Assembly (NCBI RefSeq): GCF_001187725.1
Contig: NZ_LGIQ01000007.1
Coordinates: 246,324-310,323, forward strand
Length of the DNA stretch: 64,000 nt
Direction: 5' to 3'
Origin: Brevibacillus reuszeri
GTDB taxonomy: Bacteria; Bacillota; Bacilli; Brevibacillales; Brevibacillaceae
Shown here piece after piece: positions 1 to 6,493 of the stretch (the first letter of the stretch is position 1; every line of letters starts with the position of its first letter). The position numbers and the translations under genes were made by a program. Under the pieces are notes generated by a model. It saw only the letters and a list, made by a program, of their open reading frames with translations, was not told the DNA's origin and did not search any database.

Positions 1-46
1 GACATCAGATGACGTCCACCGCATGGGGAAAGTAGAGAGAAGGAAA

Positions 47-161
47 TAAGAAAACCTCTATCGAGGCTTCCCCAAAGAGGAGCGACCGCGTTTTAGCGGA
101 AAGTTTCCATGCGCTCCAGAATTCATAAGCGTCGCGCTTATGAATTCTTATACGTTAAAAA
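47..161 (+). repeat. 115-nt structured repeat element, copy 1
   Basis: This stretch matches 43226-43340 (minus strand) over exactly 115 nt with about 14 substitutions and no gaps by hand alignment. Near its 3' end is a 13-bp hairpin (118-130 pairing with 136-148, loop 131-135). In the other copy two positions of each arm differ, and in both cases the partner has changed too, so pairing is kept. A second small hairpin (CCGC/GCGG, about 87-100) and an outer GGAGCG/CGCTCC pairing are possible. It has no evident ORF. It could be a small RNA, an mRNA 3' structure or a dispersed palindromic repeat; the family is not recognised. Confidence 0.75.
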
Positions 162-181
162 ATCCCCCAATCATGGGGGAG
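157..181 (-). terminator. rho-independent terminator (minus strand)
   Basis: A 7-bp stem (163-169 with 174-180, TCCCCCA/TGGGGGA) with a 4-nt loop is followed on the minus strand by six T (complement of 157-162). It lies just downstream of the small minus-strand ORF at 203-406 and could end its transcript. Confidence 0.6.
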
Positions 182-202
182 AAAATGATCTTGCGATTGC
201 GA

Positions 203-406
203 CTAGGATAGGTATGTTAGAGTATAGCTGTAGTTACGTAAAGTATATGAGATCAGCTTCTTCTGGTGCTCGGAAATGGAAAGGAATACAAACTCTACTT
301 GATCATTTTCAAACGGACGTAATGCGGAAATGCAGATGCCATGACAGGTTATTTCTTTCTGTAGCGCCAAGGCATGTCTGGCGCTTGTACGTATGTGCAA
401 CTCCAT
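203..406 (-). CDS. small hypothetical protein, 67 aa
   Basis: No family is recognised. The ORF opens further upstream (433), but the ATG at 406 is preceded at good spacing by AAGGAGGG, so this start is chosen. The product begins MELHIRTSARHALALQK, has no signal peptide or clear membrane segment, and is rich in Leu, Ser and Tyr near the end. A minus-strand terminator follows at 157-181, giving a complete RBS-ORF-terminator unit. Against it: the sequence has low-complexity features, no recognisable homolog, and overlaps other open frames. It may equally be a chance ORF. Confidence 0.4.
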   Translation of the reverse strand: MELHIRTSARHALALQKEITCHGICISALRPFENDQVEFVFLSISEHQKKLISYTLRNYSYTLTYLS

Positions 407-547
407 GCTGCGTACCCTCCTTGGACACTCCATAGAGTACCAAAAAAATACAGTGGAATTGCAAAGGAATTTTGTCAGATTTATGTCCGATTTTTACACG
501 ATTTGTGAATCAGGTGAGGGGAGAGTCACACACTTATCTCAGTGCAT

Positions 548-829
548 CTACTCTTTGTCGGGAAGACATTGTGCACGAGAGAAGTAGGAAGAAATCATTG
601 CAGCCATTCGGCCTTTTTCTGTGGAGTAATTAATTTTATTGGAAAGGCACCTCAATAACTCGCGGTCACAGCTGCAAGAAAAATAACCGCGCTTTTGGTA
701 GCAAAGATCGTGCTTTTTACAGCATAAATCAATATCGTCAATCGGGGCACCAGGTCCTGAACATCCTGGTCCACACCAATTTCCGTATAAACACGGGATT
801 CGGCCGCTACGATTTTTTCTTCTGGCCAC
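548..829 (-). CDS. phospholipase A2-like protein, 93 aa
   Basis: The protein carries the core of the secreted phospholipase A2 fold: a calcium-loop motif YGNWCGPG (residues 15-22), then CCKKHDLCY with the catalytic His-Asp pair (H40, D41), then CSCDRELLRC containing the second conserved Asp (D55). Ten cysteines in 93 residues imply several disulfides. sPLA2 enzymes hydrolyse the sn-2 ester of phospholipids using calcium. The start is GTG at 829, with TAG two codons upstream; a GGTGGTGG stretch may serve as a weak ribosome site. No signal peptide is visible, which is odd for a disulfide-rich enzyme. Either export is non-classical, a 5' part has been lost, or the annotated start lies in a decayed region. 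The family call is firm, activity is inference. Confidence 0.75.
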   Translation of the reverse strand: MARRKNRSGRIPCLYGNWCGPGCSGPGAPIDDIDLCCKKHDLCYQKRGYFSCSCDRELLRCLSNKINYSTEKGRMAAMISSYFSRAQCLPDKE

Positions 830-904
830 TTGCTACCACCACCATACCGAGTGTATTACTCCAGAGTATTGCGAATGCCAAGTGGTTGCTTTAGGCAAGT
901 GGCC
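824..904. repeat. inverted repeat at the PLA2-like gene start
   Basis: GGCCACTTGC (824-833) and GCAAGTGGCC (895-904) are perfect 10-nt inverted repeats, with a further similar tract CCAAGTGGTTGC between them (about 878-889). On the plus strand the second arm is followed by a run of T, as in a terminator with a very long loop. The first arm covers the GTG start of the PLA2-like gene. Confidence 0.4.
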
Positions 905-1009
905 GTTTTTTGGCAGGAATTATTTTAATGAAATTTCCCTTGAAAACGGTTTTTAGATATGGTAGATTAATTCTTGCCAAAGTGATCAAATCGCGGCACA
1001 TATGAAAAT

Positions 1010-1102
1010 GGATGGATGTCCGAGCGGCCGAAGGAGCACGATTGGAAATCGTGTAGGCGGGGTCGACCCGTCTCGTGGGTTCAAATCCCACTCCATCCGC
1101 CA
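1010..1102 (+). tRNA. tRNA-Ser(GGA)
   Basis: Acceptor stem GGATGGA (1010-1016) pairs with TCCATCC (1092-1098), discriminator G at 1099 and encoded CCA at 1100-1102. The anticodon loop holds GGA flanked by the stem CACGATT/AATCGTG. The long variable arm is typical of class II tRNAs. First gene of a short tRNA cluster. Confidence 0.95.
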
Positions 1103-1106
1103 TCTT

Positions 1107-1180
1107 GGCCCGTTGGTGAAGCGGTTTAACACAGCAGCCTTTCACGCTGTCATACAGGGGTTCGAATCCCCTACGGGTCA
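1107..1180 (+). tRNA. tRNA-Glu(TTC)
   Basis: Acceptor arms GGCCCGT (1107-1113) and ACGGGTC (1173-1179) pair, with discriminator A at 1180. The anticodon is TTC in the loop of CAGCCTTTCACGCTG. The T-arm is GGGGTTCGAATCCCC. The 3' CCA is not encoded (sequence continues CCT). It starts 4 nt after the tRNA-Ser CCA. Confidence 0.93.
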
Positions 1181-1189
1181 CCTAAGTTA

Positions 1190-1266
1190 TAGCATCTTGC
1201 AAAGAGTCCGCTAGATTCAGGTATTGGTGGTGGCAACACCGTGGAGGTTCAAGTCCTCTCGACCAC
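1190..1266 (+). pseudogene. decayed tRNA-Leu(CAG) remnant
   Basis: From about 1209 the sequence reads like the 3' part of a tRNA-Leu: anticodon arm CTAGATTCAGG with a CAG anticodon, variable arm GGTGGTGGCAACACC, T-arm GAGGTTCAAGTCCTC and a final TCGACCAC that should form the acceptor 3' arm. The expected 5' arm (GTGGTCGA type) is missing. The 1190-1208 part resembles a D-arm only weakly (TTGCAAAGAGTCCGCTAG), and no CCA follows. It is therefore a broken tRNA gene at the end of the Ser-Glu cluster. Confidence 0.6.
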
Positions 1267-1282
1267 ATTACCTCATCAACGA

Positions 1283-1327
1283 AAGGTTCTTGTTCTGCTT
1301 TTTCTGGCAGAGCAGGAACCTTTTTTC
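1283..1327 (+). terminator. terminator of tRNA cluster
   Basis: AGGTTCTTGTTCTGC and GCAGAGCAGGAACCT pair around a short loop and are followed by a T run (1321-1326). It closes the Ser-Glu-(Leu) tRNA transcript. Confidence 0.85.
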
Positions 1328-1340
1328 TATTTACAATTTT

Positions 1341-1533
1341 TTAGGCTGCTGCTAAGTCTAGCTTTCCAAATAAACCGTGGCTTTCGTTCTCATGCCAAAG
1401 TGCACCGGGACGGGTAGCGATGTAACCCATGTGCGTGTAGTTGCCGACTATTTGTTCTTGTAGTATGGAATCCCATCCATCACAGGAGTAGGAATCGGGG
1501 GCTAGCCCACGGACTCCTACTCCATTCTGTCGA
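1341..1533 (-). other. possible coding remnant with strong hairpin
   Basis: Between the siderophore permease stop and the tRNA terminator the minus strand has an open frame whose last ~45 codons read plausibly as protein (contains SILQEQIVGNYTHMGYIAT and ends GKLDLAAA), but it has no start of its own. At about 1487-1525 lies a hairpin GGAGTAGGA/TCCTACTCC with a further inner palindrome and no T tract. It may be the 3' remnant of a lost gene or simply intergenic DNA. I do not recognise the peptide. Confidence 0.25.
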
Positions 1534-2538
1534 TTAAGATCTTGGCCGTTTGCGCCTGAACAGGAGGTACAGGAAAAAAGGAGCTCCCACTCCGGCGGTA
1601 AACACGCCCGCTGGGATATCGAGCGGCAGGAACAGCATTCTTCCCGCCAGGTCGGCCAGTAGCAGCACGATCGCGCCGATGAGTGCCGCAGTCGGAATGA
1701 CGATTCCGTAGCGATTGCCGACGAGCTTTCTCGCCATATGCGGGGCAAGCAGGCCAATGAAGGAAATTGTGCCGGCGATGCCGACTGCTACCCCGGCGAG
1801 GGCGACACTAAGCAGCATCGCGGCAAGTCGGCTCATCTGGAGTCTGCTGCCGAGACCGATCGCCGTTTCTTCGCCGAGCGCCTGAATGTCCAGTTCCTTT
1901 GCCCACAGCAGCGAAAGAGGGATTATAACGACGATCCACGGCCAGATGGCCATGATATAGCTCCAGTTCGTCCCATACAAGCTGCCTGTCATCCAGTTCA
2001 GCACCTGAGCCGCGAGGTAGGCCGGACCGCTCAGCAGCAAAAACATGGTCAAGGCGCTCATCGCCATCGAGATGCCGATACCGATTAGCACGAGTCTGGA
2101 GGGAGTGACTCCCTGTTTCCAGGCGAACAAGTAGTTGACCACAGCCACGGCGAAGGCGCCAACGATCGCGATGACCGGCACGAAATGAATGCTGTAGCCG
2201 GTAAAGACGGTCATAAACGCGACAACGGCCACCGAAGCGCCGCCCGAAACGCCGAGTAGATCTGGAGAAGCGAGCGGATTGCGGATCACCCCTTGTAGCA
2301 GGCTGCCGGAAACGGCCAATGCCGCACCGATCAGGAGTGCCGCCACGATGCGTGGCAAACGAAACTGTCTTATAATCAGATCGCTTCCTTCCTCATTCAT
2401 GCCTACAAGCGACAGGATCACGTCCCGAATTGGAACGGATATGCTGCCGAGCGACAGGCACAAAACGGCCAGGACGAGCGCAGCAGCTGCCAGTGCGCTT
2501 ACGATCGTCGCATTTTTCCATGCAGGACGTCTGTTCAT
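1534..2538 (-). CDS. FecCD-type iron-siderophore ABC permease, 334 aa
   Basis: Integral membrane permease of the FecCD (BtuC-like) family, which moves Fe3+-siderophores across the membrane with a binding protein and an ATPase. The sequence shows about nine to ten hydrophobic helices and family hallmarks: RLPRIVAALLIGAALAVSG near the start, LLQGVIRNPLASPDLLG, and the ATPase-coupling region GLGSRLQMSRL followed by ISFIGLLAPHMARKLVG. Length is normal for the family. Its ATG overlaps the stop of the upstream permease gene by 4 nt (TCATGA on the plus strand), indicating translational coupling. It is last in a minus-strand unit with the binding protein and second permease. No ATPase gene is nearby, so a shared FecE/YusV-type ATPase elsewhere is inferred. 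Substrate unknown, probably a catechol or hydroxamate siderophore. Confidence 0.92.
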   Translation of the reverse strand: MNRRPAWKNATIVSALAAAALVLAVLCLSLGSISVPIRDVILSLVGMNEEGSDLIIRQFRLPRIVAALLIGAALAVSGSLLQGVIRNPLASPDLLGVSGGASVAVVAFMTVFTGYSIHFVPVIAIVGAFAVAVVNYLFAWKQGVTPSRLVLIGIGISMAMSALTMFLLLSGPAYLAAQVLNWMTGSLYGTNWSYIMAIWPWIVVIIPLSLLWAKELDIQALGEETAIGLGSRLQMSRLAAMLLSVALAGVAVGIAGTISFIGLLAPHMARKLVGNRYGIVIPTAALIGAIVLLLADLAGRMLFLPLDIPAGVFTAGVGAPFFLYLLFRRKRPRS

Positions 2539-3530
2539 GACCTCCTCCTTCTCGCCACAAAGATTAGGAAAGGGACGCCGATAAGAGCCGTTGCTACGCC
2601 GACAGGGACTTCTTTCGGCATAAGGACGAAGCGTGAGGCGAGATCAGCCGCTACCAGCAAAATCGCTCCGGTCAAAGCGCTGTAAGGAAGCAGCCAGCTA
2701 TGATCATTGCCTACTATGTACCGACACAGATGCGGCACGATGAGTCCTACAAAGGCGATTGGTCCCGCTGCCGATACAGAGCCGCCAGCCAGAAGGATGA
2801 CCGCGAGCACGGAGACGGCTCGGATTAGTATCAGCCGCTGACCGAGTGACTTCGCACTGTCGTCTCCTAAGGCAAGCACATTAAGTGAGCCAGCGATCAG
2901 CATCGAGAGGAGCCAACCGGTGCACAAGTATGGCAAGACGAACAGCAGATGGCTCAGCTGTCTGCCCGCTATGGAGCCGATCATCCAGAGCAGCGCCGTT
3001 TCTAGCGAATGCTTGTAAATGAGCATAATCCCTGAGGTGACCGAGGACGCGAAGGCGGCAACGGCCGCCCCGGCAAGTGTCAGCTTGATCGGCTCGAAAC
3101 CGCCGCCACCGTGCATGCTCAGCGTGTATACGAACAAGGAGGTTATCGCCGCTCCGCCGAGTGCGACCCAGATCATGCCGCTCATCGGCAGAGACGAGCC
3201 GGTGAAGGCAAGGCCGACAACGATAAACAGAACGGCGCCGGAATTAATTCCGAGCAGAGAAGGCGATGCCATCGGGTTTTTTGTCAGCACCTGCATAATC
3301 GCCCCGGCAACGGCCAAGCTCGCTCCGACGGAGGCGGCGATCAGCACACGGGGGACACGTGATGTTGTCAATATCAGATGCTCGTTCGAGCCGTTAAACT
3401 GTGTATAAGAGAGCCATAGATCGTGGAGGCTGAATCTCTGCAGCCCGAATAGGACGCCAGCTAGCATCCCGAACAGAAGGAGCGCGCAACCAGCGGCAAG
3501 TCCGATCCATTTTCGCTTGCGGCTTCGCAT
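2535..3530 (-). CDS. FecCD-type iron-siderophore ABC permease, about 331 aa
   Basis: Second FecCD-family permease, partner of the gene directly downstream; such pairs form the heterodimeric channel of ferric-siderophore importers. Seen are a basic N-terminus (MRSRKRKW), an early membrane helix, TSRVPRVLIAASVGASLAVAG, MQVLTKNPMASPSLLGI, the coupling segment LGQRLILIRAVS and AFVGLIVPHLCRYIVGNDH. The frame stays open to 3572; the ATG at 3530 is preferred because the family begins with a basic stretch there, but the ribosome site (GAGGTGAGG) is rather far upstream, so the start is uncertain. A terminator-like hairpin (3573-3607) separates it from the binding-protein gene, suggesting the lipoprotein is made in excess over the permeases. 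Confidence 0.9.
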   Translation of the reverse strand: MRSRKRKWIGLAAGCALLLFGMLAGVLFGLQRFSLHDLWLSYTQFNGSNEHLILTTSRVPRVLIAASVGASLAVAGAIMQVLTKNPMASPSLLGINSGAVLFIVVGLAFTGSSLPMSGMIWVALGGAAITSLFVYTLSMHGGGGFEPIKLTLAGAAVAAFASSVTSGIMLIYKHSLETALLWMIGSIAGRQLSHLLFVLPYLCTGWLLSMLIAGSLNVLALGDDSAKSLGQRLILIRAVSVLAVILLAGGSVSAAGPIAFVGLIVPHLCRYIVGNDHSWLLPYSALTGAILLVAADLASRFVLMPKEVPVGVATALIGVPFLIFVARRRRS

Positions 3531-3572
3531 GACTATCCCATTGTTCCTCACCTCATTTAATATCCTGAACAA

Positions 3573-3607
3573 GAAAAAACCGGCGTCATTTTTGAACCGA
3601 CGCCGGC
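3573..3607 (-). terminator. intra-operon terminator between binding protein and permeases
   Basis: On the minus strand CCGGCGTC and GACGCCGG form a stem followed by a T-rich run (complement of 3573-3579). It sits 11 nt after the binding-protein stop and before the first permease, so it probably attenuates rather than ends the operon. Confidence 0.7.
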
Positions 3608-3618
3608 CAGCGTTTATA

Positions 3619-4638
3619 CTATTTCACTTCGAAATAGGCGGCCAGCTCATCGAGCAACAAGTTTGCCGCTTTGTAGCCACCTGCCGAGTTCCAGACTGCT
3701 TCGTCCACCTGAATCACCTTGTTCGTTTTGGCAACGTTCAGGTTTTTGAACAGTGGGTCGTTTTTCCATTCCTCGACAACCTTCGACGCATCGCTTTTCC
3801 CAGTTTGTTCCGACACGAAGTAAAACATGACGTCTCCGTCCATGCTAGGGATCGTTTCCTTGGTCAGTACCTCGATGAACGAATCTTTGTCCTGAGCGGG
3901 CGGACGAGCAATACCGAGTTGATCCAACAGCACCCCGGAGAACGTCTGCTTCTGGTATATCCGCACCTGCGACGCGGAAAACCGGACGACTGACACTTTC
4001 GTTTCCGCCTTGCTGCCCAGCTTTGCCTTTACGTCAGCCACGCGTTTGTTGAAGTCCGTCATCGCCTTGTCGCCTTCGTCCTTCTTGTTGACCGCTTCCA
4101 TGTACAGCCTGAAATTGATTTGCCAGTCTCCAGCCAGATCGGCCGCGAATACGGTCGGCGCAATCTGCTTCAATTGCTCGTATATTTTCTCCTGCCGGAC
4201 TTTGTTTCCGATAATGAGATCTGGCTTCAAGCTCGCGATCATCTCGATATTCGGCTGCAGCTCGTCGCCTACGACCGTGACGTCTTTCATCTCGTCCTTG
4301 ATATGGTTGTACCACGGCGTGCCGACCCACGACTGGACGGCACCGATCGGCTTCACGCCTACCGCAAGCAGCGCTTCTGTTCCTTCGTTGGTCAGAATGA
4401 CGACCCTTTTCGGCGTGCCGTTCACCGTCGTTTCGCCCATCGCGTGCTTGATGACGCGGGGCGCTTCTTTATCCGGCGCAGTCTGGGACGCCGGTGCTGT
4501 CGCCTCCGTATTTTGTTGTTGTCCTGCCGTCCCTCCGGCCACCGGGTTCGGTGTCGTACCTCCCGAGCATGCGCTGAGTAGCAACGCGAAGCAAAAGAGC
4601 AGCGTAGCGGCTATAGATGTTCTGGTCCTTTTGCGCAT
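3619..4638 (-). CDS. ferric-siderophore-binding lipoprotein (internal start), 339 aa
   Basis: Class III (FecB/FepB-type, PF01497) periplasmic-binding lipoprotein. It starts with MRKRTRTSIAATLLFC and lipobox LLSAC (Cys27 or so), then a Gly/Thr/Asn-rich linker, then the binding fold: VKHAMGETTVNGTPKRVVI-type opening, AVGVKPIGAVQSW, IEMIASLKPDLIIGN and a C-terminal DELAAYF. The ATG at 4638 has GAGAGAGGG upstream and a Fur box just before that (4664-4678), so it is probably expressed from its own iron-regulated promoter in addition to being the 3' part of the 658-codon frame. It would deliver the ferric siderophore to the two FecCD permeases downstream. Confidence 0.85.
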   Translation of the reverse strand: MRKRTRTSIAATLLFCFALLLSACSGGTTPNPVAGGTAGQQQNTEATAPASQTAPDKEAPRVIKHAMGETTVNGTPKRVVILTNEGTEALLAVGVKPIGAVQSWVGTPWYNHIKDEMKDVTVVGDELQPNIEMIASLKPDLIIGNKVRQEKIYEQLKQIAPTVFAADLAGDWQINFRLYMEAVNKKDEGDKAMTDFNKRVADVKAKLGSKAETKVSVVRFSASQVRIYQKQTFSGVLLDQLGIARPPAQDKDSFIEVLTKETIPSMDGDVMFYFVSEQTGKSDASKVVEEWKNDPLFKNLNVAKTNKVIQVDEAVWNSAGGYKAANLLLDELAAYFEVK

Positions 4639-5595
4639 CGATAAATGTCCCTCTCTCTCTTGTTGAAAACGATTATCAATTACATGAACACTATACCGTC
4701 CAAGCCCTCGACGGGCAATGGGAGATGTCGACATGAAGGATGGATTTTTTCGACGTTGCTCCTGCTTCTGCGCGTTTTCTTTGAACGCTGTCGGCGAAAC
4801 ACCCACATTTTTTTTGAATAGGCGACTGAAATAGTAGCTGTCTTGGTAACCGACGCTTTCCGCAATTTCTTTGAGCGTGCAATCTGTCCCAAGTAGCAGC
4901 TCTTTCGCTTTCGCCATACGAAGCTGGATTAAATAATCGATTGGGCTCGTCTCGTGGCGTCTCTTGAACCATCTTAAAAATTGGCGCGGATTGCAGTCCA
5001 GCATCTCCACGAGCGATTCAAGCGTAATTGGCCGAGCGTAATACTGGTTCATGAACAACACAGCTTGGGTGACCGGGTCCGGCTTGACCGGTTCGATCCC
5101 CTGCTTGTCGAGCTGCCGCATGACCTCGTAGATGAATTGATAAAATAACGACTTCACATGCAATTTGTCGATAAGACCGGCTGCGATCCATTCCTTCGCC
5201 ATTCGCTCGGCGATATCGAGCAAGAAAACGGGATATTGCGGTGCAAATCCGTACTGCATGCGAAACGGATCGTCCAACTCCACTTGCCGCGTAAATTCCT
5301 TACGGCTCGGAAAGGAGGCCGACGCCTTGTACAAGATCATGTAATATTCGAACGATTGCTTGGCCGTAATATCTAGACAAGCACCCTTTCCCCCGTGAAA
5401 TAGATGAAACCGCTGCGTATTGTACAGGACTCCGTCGAGTCTTACTTGCGCGCTTCCGCGGATTGCATACAGAAACGCGTTCGCTGGCAGCCGATAGGCG
5501 AGCAGCTCTTCACCGCTTTCCATGCTTCTATGTCGTATATCCATTACTTTTACGGAGGCCTGATTCCATAGCAACAGATGATCGTCCAGTTTCAT
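3619..5595 (-). CDS. AraC-family regulator in one frame with siderophore-binding lipoprotein, 658 aa
   Basis: Residues 1 to about 280 are an AraC-type regulator: N-terminal sensory beta-barrel-like part (LPANAFLYAIRGSAQVRL) and a C-terminal double helix-turn-helix (PITLESLVEMLDCNPRQFLR ... TLKEIAESVGYQDSYYFSRL ... GVSPTAFKEN). The frame then runs on without a stop through a ~35-residue basic linker into a complete lipoprotein (residues 320-658) with its own signal peptide and lipobox. B. subtilis Btr/YbbB is an AraC regulator fused to a siderophore-binding domain, so such fusions have precedent, but there the binding domain has no lipoprotein signal. Here an internal Fur box and ribosome site precede codon 320, so the frame may give both a long and a short product, or a lost stop codon may have merged two genes. 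A Fur box (5663-5677) lies upstream of the start. Confidence 0.7.
   Translation of the reverse strand: MKLDDHLLLWNQASVKVMDIRHRSMESGEELLAYRLPANAFLYAIRGSAQVRLDGVLYNTQRFHLFHGGKGACLDITAKQSFEYYMILYKASASFPSRKEFTRQVELDDPFRMQYGFAPQYPVFLLDIAERMAKEWIAAGLIDKLHVKSLFYQFIYEVMRQLDKQGIEPVKPDPVTQAVLFMNQYYARPITLESLVEMLDCNPRQFLRWFKRRHETSPIDYLIQLRMAKAKELLLGTDCTLKEIAESVGYQDSYYFSRLFKKNVGVSPTAFKENAQKQEQRRKNPSFMSTSPIARRGLGRYSVHVIDNRFQQEREGHLSMRKRTRTSIAATLLFCFALLLSACSGGTTPNPVAGGTAGQQQNTEATAPASQTAPDKEAPRVIKHAMGETTVNGTPKRVVILTNEGTEALLAVGVKPIGAVQSWVGTPWYNHIKDEMKDVTVVGDELQPNIEMIASLKPDLIIGNKVRQEKIYEQLKQIAPTVFAADLAGDWQINFRLYMEAVNKKDEGDKAMTDFNKRVADVKAKLGSKAETKVSVVRFSASQVRIYQKQTFSGVLLDQLGIARPPAQDKDSFIEVLTKETIPSMDGDVMFYFVSEQTGKSDASKVVEEWKNDPLFKNLNVAKTNKVIQVDEAVWNSAGGYKAANLLLDELAAYFEVK
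4664..4678. promoter_or_regulatory. Fur box inside the AraC-lipoprotein reading frame
   Basis: TGAAAACGATTATCA matches the 7-1-7 Fur consensus TGATAATNATTATCA at 12 of 14 defined positions. It is 26 nt upstream of the internal lipoprotein ATG, and lies within the long open frame. Confidence 0.8.
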
Positions 5596-5662
5596 TCGTT
5601 TTGCCTAGCTCCTTCCAACTCCAAGCTTCATGCTCATAACGTTCGTCGCTATTTATTATATT

Positions 5663-5677
5663 TGATAATGATTCTCA
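5663..5677. promoter_or_regulatory. Fur box upstream of the AraC-lipoprotein gene
   Basis: TGATAATGATTCTCA matches the Bacillus 7-1-7 Fur consensus at 13 of 14 positions. It is 68 nt upstream of the AraC start on the minus strand, so iron repression of the regulator is expected. Confidence 0.85.
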
Positions 5678-5866
5678 ATTACAATGACTATTCCACAAAA
5701 AGACAAAAAAAGAAGACAGCATAATTACGAAATGAATCATTTTGTCCCATACTACCTGTTTTTGCATTATGGATTGCTCAAACTAAGTATATATGGACGT
5801 TTCTATTCATTCCAATGCTTGCTAAACTTGCCTAAATCATACATCAATTCAGTAGGAGTGAAGAAA

Positions 5867-6403
5867 ATGGATGGGGTACGTTACAAGATAAGAGAAGTGT
5901 TGGACAAGAGAAAGATTGAGGCTTTTTTGCAGCAAGCGCGGGTTGGTCATCTTGGCATGGTCGACGGTCAGCTTCCGTATGTTGTTCCGCTCAATTTTGT
6001 TTGGACAAATGGGAAGCTTTACTTCCATGGAGCGACCGGCGGGAGACGAAATCAGGTGATGAGCGCGAATTCAGAGGTCTGTTTTACGGTTTGTGAGGAA
6101 TATGGAACGATTACGGATCCGGTGCCAGCCAAGACGGACACAGCGTATATGAGTGTAATGGTTTTTGGCAAGGCAGAATCCGTCACCGATCTGGATGAAG
6201 CGACACACATGCTGCAAGAAATGATTCATAAATATGTGCCCGGCTACTATAATCGGCCGTTGCCCCAGCAGCACGTAGACAAATACCGTTCAGCAGTATT
6301 CGGTGGCCCGGTACAGGTATATCGAATTGATCCACTGCACATCACCGCAAAAGAAAATCCGCTGGAAGTAGAAAAAATGTTCAGGCCCGGAAAAACGGTG
6401 TGA
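5867..6403 (+). CDS. pyridoxamine-phosphate-oxidase-like flavin-binding protein (NimA-like), 178 aa
   Basis: Split beta-barrel FMN-binding protein of the PNPOx-like superfamily, closest in style to NimA/5-nitroimidazole-type 'pyridoxamine 5'-phosphate oxidase family' proteins. Seen: early helix EVLDKRKIEAFLQQARVGHL, then GMVDGQLPYVVPLNFVW and YFHGATGGRRNQVM, matching the strand order and the basic phosphate-binding site of the barrel, and CFTVCEEYGTI. The frame opens at 5684, but AGGAGTG upstream of the ATG at 5867 and the start of similarity fix this start. It precedes yggS by 90 bp on the same strand, possibly co-transcribed. Exact substrate unknown; flavin reductase or nitroreductase-like roles are possible. 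Confidence 0.85.
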   Translation: MDGVRYKIREVLDKRKIEAFLQQARVGHLGMVDGQLPYVVPLNFVWTNGKLYFHGATGGRRNQVMSANSEVCFTVCEEYGTITDPVPAKTDTAYMSVMVFGKAESVTDLDEATHMLQEMIHKYVPGYYNRPLPQQHVDKYRSAVFGGPVQVYRIDPLHITAKENPLEVEKMFRPGKTV

Positions 6404-6493
6404 TTGGTTTGAAGAGTAGAGAGACATAGGCTAATTTGCCCGGCGCGGGGGAACACATCAATCCCAATCCACATCAGAAAGAAGGCAGGGAAT

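Noticed and set aside
109-435. 108-codon plus-strand frame at the window start
   Set aside because: Overlaps the structured repeat element and a terminator; no ribosome site and no protein-like pattern.
1341-1757. 138-codon minus-strand frame overlapping the FecCD gene
   Set aside because: Its 5' two thirds are an out-of-frame shadow of the permease; only the part after 1534 could be a remnant and is listed separately at low confidence.
4010-4666. 218-codon plus-strand frame opposite the siderophore-binding lipoprotein
   Set aside because: Antisense shadow of a clear lipoprotein gene.
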